Of a stretch of 9,876 nucleotides of DNA, positions 6,915 through 9,876 are shown one piece after another; the stretch's first letter is position 1, and each line of letters opens with the position of its first letter. Position numbers and translations under genes: made by a program. The notes under the pieces were generated by a model. It searched no databases. It worked only from the letters and a program-made list of their open reading frames with translations, and was not told the DNA's origin. The stretch covers positions 1 to 9,876 of the forward strand of contig CAMZCW010000073.1 in NCBI GenBank assembly GCA_947305045.1, written 5' to 3'. The DNA is from an uncultured Bacteroidales bacterium (GTDB taxonomy: Bacteria > Bacteroidota > Bacteroidia > Bacteroidales > UBA932).

Positions 6915-7064
6915 CTACCACCCGAAATCATCACCCTCGTCATATCCTTCGATATCGCCCTTCGGGGATGTAACCATGAGAGACTCTCCGGGAGCCATAC
7001 ACAACAGTATGGCTTCCACCTGCGGCGAAACATAGGTTTCGCTTTTTTTTGTTTCTGTGTTCAT
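6915..7064 (-). CDS. Small Y-x-x-P-x-x-E peptide ORF, 49 aa (copy 2)
   Basis: A 49-codon ORF begins ATGAACACAGAAACA and ends GGGTGGTAG, filling most of the 187-nt gap between the two large lipoprotein genes. No signal peptide or membrane segment is visible. The protein carries TYVSPQVEAIL (10-20), ESLMVTSPKG (27-36) and an acidic aromatic tail EGYDEGDDFGW (39-49). The tail and the Y-[IV]-x-P-x-x-E and E-S...S..G motifs align with the 45-residue ORF upstream of the other lipoprotein, which is the main evidence that both are real genes. Short ORFs opening with such a Y-x-x-P motif recur in Bacteroidales genomes as I recall them, without a known function. The start has no Shine-Dalgarno sequence but an AT-rich leader (AATAATATATT), 20 nt after the stop of the 823-residue gene. 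It could be a peptide product, a chaperone-like partner or a translated leader. A hairpin lies over codons 17-24. Confidence 0.72.
   Translation of the reverse strand: MNTETKKSETYVSPQVEAILLCMAPGESLMVTSPKGDIEGYDEGDDFGW
6993..7014 (-). repeat. 8-bp hairpin inside small ORF copy 2
   Basis: In the transcript AGCCATAC (7014-7007) and GTATGGCT (7000-6993) pair perfectly around a 6-nt loop; after one mismatch two further G-C pairs (7016-7017 with 6990-6991) can extend it. It covers codons 17-24 of the small ORF. No U-run follows, so it is not a standard terminator. Confidence 0.6.
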
Positions 7065-7084
7065 AATATATTATTCTTTCACTA

Positions 7085-9556
7085 CTATTCGTATGAGCCT
7101 GGCCACAGGGCCGTCGTATTGCGGGCATTGCCGCGGATATCAACCGCAAGGGCTTCTTTTCCATTCACTTTGAGTTCTTCGCTCTCAAGCCATTCCAGGA
7201 ATCCAGCACCCACGCCGGTTGTCCCGCTTATGAGCGTCTTGATTTCCGAAAGGCTTGCGTTTGTGAGCCCCGCACAAGTTCCATCCCAGACATAAGCCTT
7301 AATGGCGCTGCCCGACGGAAGTTTCACGGCAGAACCAAGGAACTTCTGTGCCCATGGATTGTTGTCGGGGAATGCATTCTCGTCCAGCGTCCCGGCGTTG
7401 TATTTTCCAGCCACACATGAGGAGGGAGTAAAGGTTCCCGAGTTGTTTACGGACCCGTAAACAGCATTGTAAACCTGCATGTATTTCGACGCATTGACCT
7501 GAAATGAATACTTAGTGCCGCTATTGTTCAGAACAAGGCTGTTGATGATCCTACATCCATCGGCATCAGAAGAGCCGGGAAGAACGCAGGCTCCGCTTAT
7601 CTGACCATATAAGGTTGAATTGACGATAATGCTGTTCCCGCCAAGCTGAAGCATTGAATTGGACTTGCCGAAGGGACCGGAGAATACGCAGTTGTTGAAT
7701 CCTATGTTCGTGTTTGCACCGCAGAGCGTCCTGTGAGGAGGAGCCGTGGCTGGAGTGGAGTCGGGGGCGCTCTGTCCGAAATAGCAGGCATTGACAAACA
7801 TAGAGGATGTTCCGCCAATGTACAAATCCGCAGCCGAATTCGAAGATGACGCGTTGTCCATGAAAATGCACTGGTTAAGCCTTATGACTGCGGCATTGGA
7901 CGATTCAATAACTCCACCGTGGCTTGTAGCGGTATTGGAAAGGAATTCGCAGGCGGTGGCAATGAACGTGCCTCCGTCAACATGGCATGCGCCACCCTGG
8001 GTTGTAGCCGAATTCCCGGAGAAGACGCAGTCTTCAGCTTCCATCCTGCCACCGGATTCAATTCTGACTGCTCCACCCTGTGTAGAGGCGGTGTTTCCCG
8101 TAAAGGTACATCCTTTGATCTTTACCGAGCGATTTGCGGCAACAAAGATGGCCCCTCCACGTGCAGCCGTTGCGCTGTTGTTTTCAAAAGCGCAGCCAAC
8201 CAGCTGGACGGGCGTTGTGGAGCCGCCAATACGTATAGCTCCGCCACCATTCTTTTCGTTGGAATTTTCCCTGAAAATACAGTTTTTAACGGTAACGTTA
8301 AGCACCTTTTCTCCGTTTCTTTCCACAATGAGTGCGCTGCCTGTATCGGCCGACCCTGTAGAAAGTCTTTTGCCACGGTAGAAGGTGATACCGTCAATGA
8401 AGAACGTTCCGCTCTGCAGCACCCAGATTCTGGCGTTGTCTTCTCCGTCAAAGATTGTTTCATTCGCGGTGAGGTCTCTGTCTCCGATTGAATAACCGGT
8501 CGCATCGGAGGGATATCCTCCGTAAACCCTGAAGGATATATTGCCGTCAGAGGTGCCATTGGAGCCGAAGTTTGAGCTAAAGGGATATGTGCCGCCGGCA
8601 ATATAAATATTCTTCCCGGCCGTTCCTGCAAGGACAGTTTTAAGCGCCGCCCAGTCTGCTGCGTTGTCCCAGGAAGAACCATCTTTGGTGCCTGCGCCAC
8701 CAACCTTGACGAAGTAGCGGTCTCCAAATCCCGGGGAAAGCGTTCCCAGTTTCCTGATCTGGCGGCGGACCACAGTGACGTCTGCGTCGGCAATCCTGTC
8801 CCCAAGAAGGTTGTCGCTGCCGTCATACAGGGCCACATAGAGGCCAGAAAGCGTGTTGGGCAGCACTCCAATGTAGTACGTTCCTGCGCCTGGAACATTA
8901 ACAGTGACTGTGTTCTCTCCCGCATTGACAGCAACAACTACAGGTGCGCCCTCCTTAAATGAGATTTGCATTTTTCCTGCAATGCTCTCATGGGAAGAAA
9001 GGACGATTTTGCGTACGCTGTCATCGGTAATGGTAAACTGAAGGAGACCACAAAGGTTCTTGAATTCAAGAGCCGCCGTGGGGTGTTCCTTGTCCCATTT
9101 TGCGAGGGCGATGGCTGCCTTTTCAAAACTGCCGTCCTGGATAGAGGGAACCGTCACATACAGGTTGGTGCCGTACTCGTGTGCAACCGTCGAAGGATAT
9201 ACGGCATACAGATGGCGGCTGGTACCGGTGAATTCGCTTTCTCCGAAAGTTGCGGGAACAGAAGCGGTAATAGATGCGTGGCTTCCATTCAGTGTGATGC
9301 CATCAGAGATAGCCTCTCCGGGTATTTTGTCAACCTCATAGATGAACTTGACCTTATCTCCGGCTACCCAGGAGACGTTGCCGCTCTCGGTATCAAGGCT
9401 GGTTTTTGTTCCGGTTTCTGCAATTCCCGTGAATGTCATCTGGACGGTGGGCAACTGCGCATCGGGCGTCGGCACTGATGGTGCACCGGTCTCTGTCTTG
9501 TTGCAGGATATGACTGCGATCCCTGCAAGGATAATGTAGTGCAAATACTTATTCAT
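7085..9556 (-). CDS. Surface lipoprotein: fimbrillin-like head plus PMP-like beta-helix (823 aa)
   Basis: A paralog of the 890-residue protein with the same architecture. I place the start at 9556 (MNKYLHYIILAG) because AGGAGG lies 6 nt upstream and the lipobox AVISC (Cys18) then sits at a normal distance. A longer frame reaches 9598 but would overlap the small ORF and put a basic stretch before the signal. Residues about 38-275 form a fimbrillin/Mfa-like head: KTSLDTESGNVSWVAGD (51-67), HLYAVYP, LEFKNLCGLLQFTI and VPGAGTYYIGVLP. GGAGTKDGSSW (286-296) and NIYIAGGTY (316-324) lead into the beta-helix. The coils have GGA[I/V/C] at 438, 467, 494 and 521, then GGVI at 547; Cys residues fall at 426, 455, 483, 510, 536, 563, 591 and 623. 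The C-terminus (KVNGKEALAVDIRGNARN, WPGSYE) nearly matches the paralog but lacks its 14-residue tail and ends in TAG TAG TGA. Adhesion or glycan binding at the cell surface is the best inference. Confidence 0.9.
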   Translation of the reverse strand: MNKYLHYIILAGIAVISCNKTETGAPSVPTPDAQLPTVQMTFTGIAETGTKTSLDTESGNVSWVAGDKVKFIYEVDKIPGEAISDGITLNGSHASITASVPATFGESEFTGTSRHLYAVYPSTVAHEYGTNLYVTVPSIQDGSFEKAAIALAKWDKEHPTAALEFKNLCGLLQFTITDDSVRKIVLSSHESIAGKMQISFKEGAPVVVAVNAGENTVTVNVPGAGTYYIGVLPNTLSGLYVALYDGSDNLLGDRIADADVTVVRRQIRKLGTLSPGFGDRYFVKVGGAGTKDGSSWDNAADWAALKTVLAGTAGKNIYIAGGTYPFSSNFGSNGTSDGNISFRVYGGYPSDATGYSIGDRDLTANETIFDGEDNARIWVLQSGTFFIDGITFYRGKRLSTGSADTGSALIVERNGEKVLNVTVKNCIFRENSNEKNGGGAIRIGGSTTPVQLVGCAFENNSATAARGGAIFVAANRSVKIKGCTFTGNTASTQGGAVRIESGGRMEAEDCVFSGNSATTQGGACHVDGGTFIATACEFLSNTATSHGGVIESSNAAVIRLNQCIFMDNASSSNSAADLYIGGTSSMFVNACYFGQSAPDSTPATAPPHRTLCGANTNIGFNNCVFSGPFGKSNSMLQLGGNSIIVNSTLYGQISGACVLPGSSDADGCRIINSLVLNNSGTKYSFQVNASKYMQVYNAVYGSVNNSGTFTPSSCVAGKYNAGTLDENAFPDNNPWAQKFLGSAVKLPSGSAIKAYVWDGTCAGLTNASLSEIKTLISGTTGVGAGFLEWLESEELKVNGKEALAVDIRGNARNTTALWPGSYE
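7667..8299 (-). repeat. PMP-like beta-helix coil repeats in the 823-aa lipoprotein
   Basis: About eight degenerate coils cover residues 420-630, with one Cys per coil spaced 29, 28, 27, 26, 27, 28 and 32 residues. GGA[I/V/C] turns and FxxN motifs (FREN, FENN, FTGN, FSGN, FLSN, FMDN) recur. The last three Cys intervals (27, 28, 32) nearly equal those of the paralog (27, 27, 32), whereas the number and spacing of the earlier coils differ. Confidence 0.8.
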
Positions 9557-9562
9557 AAGTTT

Positions 9563-9568
9563 CCTCCT
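9563..9568 (-). promoter_or_regulatory. Strong Shine-Dalgarno AGGAGG fixing the 823-aa start
   Basis: The transcript reads AGGAGG, a 6-nt spacer, then ATG at 9556. It sits in the 16-nt gap after the small ORF stop codon and decides the MNKYL start over the longer frame. Position and context mirror the site before the 890-residue gene. Confidence 0.85.
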
Positions 9569-9572
9569 GCTT

Positions 9573-9710
9573 TTAGAGTACCCAGTCAATGGCATCATTG
9601 TCGAAAACGAACCCTTCAGGCTTAAGCCCGTCGGATGCTGTCAAAATAGCAGATTCAATCTGCGTCCATAAGATTTCCGTGCGGGGCGGAATGTATTCTT
9701 GTGCTTTCAT
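9573..9710 (-). CDS. Small Y-x-x-P-x-x-E peptide ORF, 45 aa (copy 1)
   Basis: A 45-codon ORF begins ATGAAAGCACAAGAA and ends GTACTCTAA. It carries EYIPPRTEILW (5-15), ESAILTASDG (19-28) and a tail FVFDNDAIDWVL (34-45). No signal peptide or membrane segment is visible. It matches the 49-residue ORF upstream of the paralogous lipoprotein in its Y-[IV]-x-P-x-x-E start, its E-S-...-S-x-G centre and its acidic tail with a Trp near the end. Its start is 7 nt after the stop of the preceding gene, with an AT-rich leader and no Shine-Dalgarno sequence; its stop is 16 nt before the 823-residue lipoprotein start. The conserved position and sequence argue for a real, co-transcribed gene. The function is unknown; a secreted or processed peptide, an assembly partner of the downstream lipoprotein and a translated leader are all open. 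Confidence 0.72.
   Translation of the reverse strand: MKAQEYIPPRTEILWTQIESAILTASDGLKPEGFVFDNDAIDWVL
9649..9663 (-). repeat. 6-bp hairpin inside small ORF copy 1
   Basis: GCAGAT and ATCTGC pair around a 3-nt loop over codons 16-21, roughly where the second small ORF has its hairpin. A 10-nt palindrome GGCTTAAGCC follows at 9619-9628. A 6-bp stem alone could be chance in a region this long. Confidence 0.4.
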
Positions 9711-9717
9711 ATATTAA

Positions 9718-9876
9718 TTATTTGATTTTGATGCAGATATCATCGATAAGGGCAGCGCCCTCCTTGTCGGAAGCAAAGGCCACGCGGTCTCCTGCCGACA
9801 GGGTTATATCAACGGCATGCTCATACCACTTGTGCGTCTCTGAAGAACCGGACCAGGTGGTGACAGGCTCCGTACT
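9718..9876 (-). CDS. C-terminal end of a protein with a jelly-roll-like tail (5' end beyond window)
   Basis: Only the last 52 residues of this gene are in the window; the frame is open to the right edge and ends TAA at 9718. The visible part includes THKWYEHAVDITLSAGDRV (14-32) and ALIDDICIKIK (42-52). The pattern W-x-E/x-x-V-D-I, then AGDRVAF, then IDDICI at the end resembles the final strands of jelly-roll domains of the choice-of-anchor J / MAM / carbohydrate-binding kind, where an IDDI strand closes the sandwich. The rest of the protein, and so its function, cannot be seen. It stops 7 nt before small ORF copy 1, so it probably belongs to the same operon and may be another envelope or glycan-active protein. 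Confidence 0.75.
   Translation of the reverse strand, partial: STEPVTTWSGSSETHKWYEHAVDITLSAGDRVAFASDKEGAALIDDICIKIK

Noticed and set aside
6797..7033. 78-residue minus-strand frame across the gap between the lipoprotein genes
   Set aside because: It overlaps the 49-codon small ORF and the 890-residue signal peptide in a different phase and lacks the conserved Y-x-x-P-x-x-E pattern.
8122..8937. 271-residue open frame on the minus strand in another phase
   Set aside because: Embedded out of frame inside the 823-residue lipoprotein gene, whose repeats and homology to its paralog are clear.
9557..9598. Fourteen-residue N-terminal extension of the 823-residue lipoprotein
   Set aside because: The internal ATG at 9556 has AGGAGG 6 nt upstream and gives a normal lipoprotein signal; the extension overlaps the small ORF.
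9711..9717. Bacteroidota promoter (TTTG / TAnnTTTG) before small ORF copy 1
   Set aside because: No such motif is visible in the short gap or the end of the preceding gene; read-through from upstream is more likely.

Overview
The window is a stretch of Bacteroidales-type (phylum Bacteroidota) accessory DNA. The evidence is Bacteroidota-style lipoprotein signals (SCGK, SCNK, ACNQ at the cleavage cysteine), fimbrillin/Mfa-like N-terminal modules, a metallophosphoesterase with the N- and C-terminal add-on domains common in this phylum, AT-rich start contexts, and tight same-strand packing. I do not assign a genus. There are no rRNAs, tRNAs, CRISPR arrays or mobile elements, and no gene-free stretch over 300 bases.

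Every gene reads on the minus strand, so the order of transcription runs from high to low coordinates. It starts with the last 52 residues of an unidentified protein with a jelly-roll-like tail (9718-9876). Next is a 45-residue small ORF (9573-9710), then an 823-residue lipoprotein with a fimbrillin-like head and a beta-helix (7085-9556). A second, related 49-residue small ORF follows (6915-7064), then a paralogous 890-residue lipoprotein (4225-6897). After that come a fimbrillin-like/EEP-phosphatase fusion lipoprotein (2571-4220), a calcineurin-like phosphoesterase lipoprotein (874-2571), and the start of a secreted clan GH-A glycoside hydrolase that runs off the left edge (1-880). The junctions are +7, +16, +20, +17 and +4 nt, then overlaps of 1 and 7 nt. 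This strongly suggests one operon, with the last genes translationally coupled.

Functionally, I infer a cell-envelope system. Two large surface lipoproteins carry Chlamydia-PMP-like GGA[I/V/L] and FxxN repeats and may adhere to or bind glycans. They are co-produced with two lipid-anchored phosphoesterases of different folds and a glycoside hydrolase. The set could work on a phosphorylated glycan or other phosphorylated extracellular polymer, but no substrate can be read from the sequence.

Three things stand out. (1) Each beta-helix lipoprotein is preceded by a short ORF of one Y-x-x-P-x-x-E family, in a duplicated sORF / 16-17 nt gap / AGGAGG / lipoprotein unit. (2) The two phosphoesterase genes carry strong hairpins (a 14-bp perfect stem, and a 9-bp stem extendable to 17 bp with G-U pairs) over the lipobox codons, both centred about 57 nt after the start codon. 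(3) The beta-helix part of the 890-residue paralog is clearly more AT-rich than the matching part of its sister gene.
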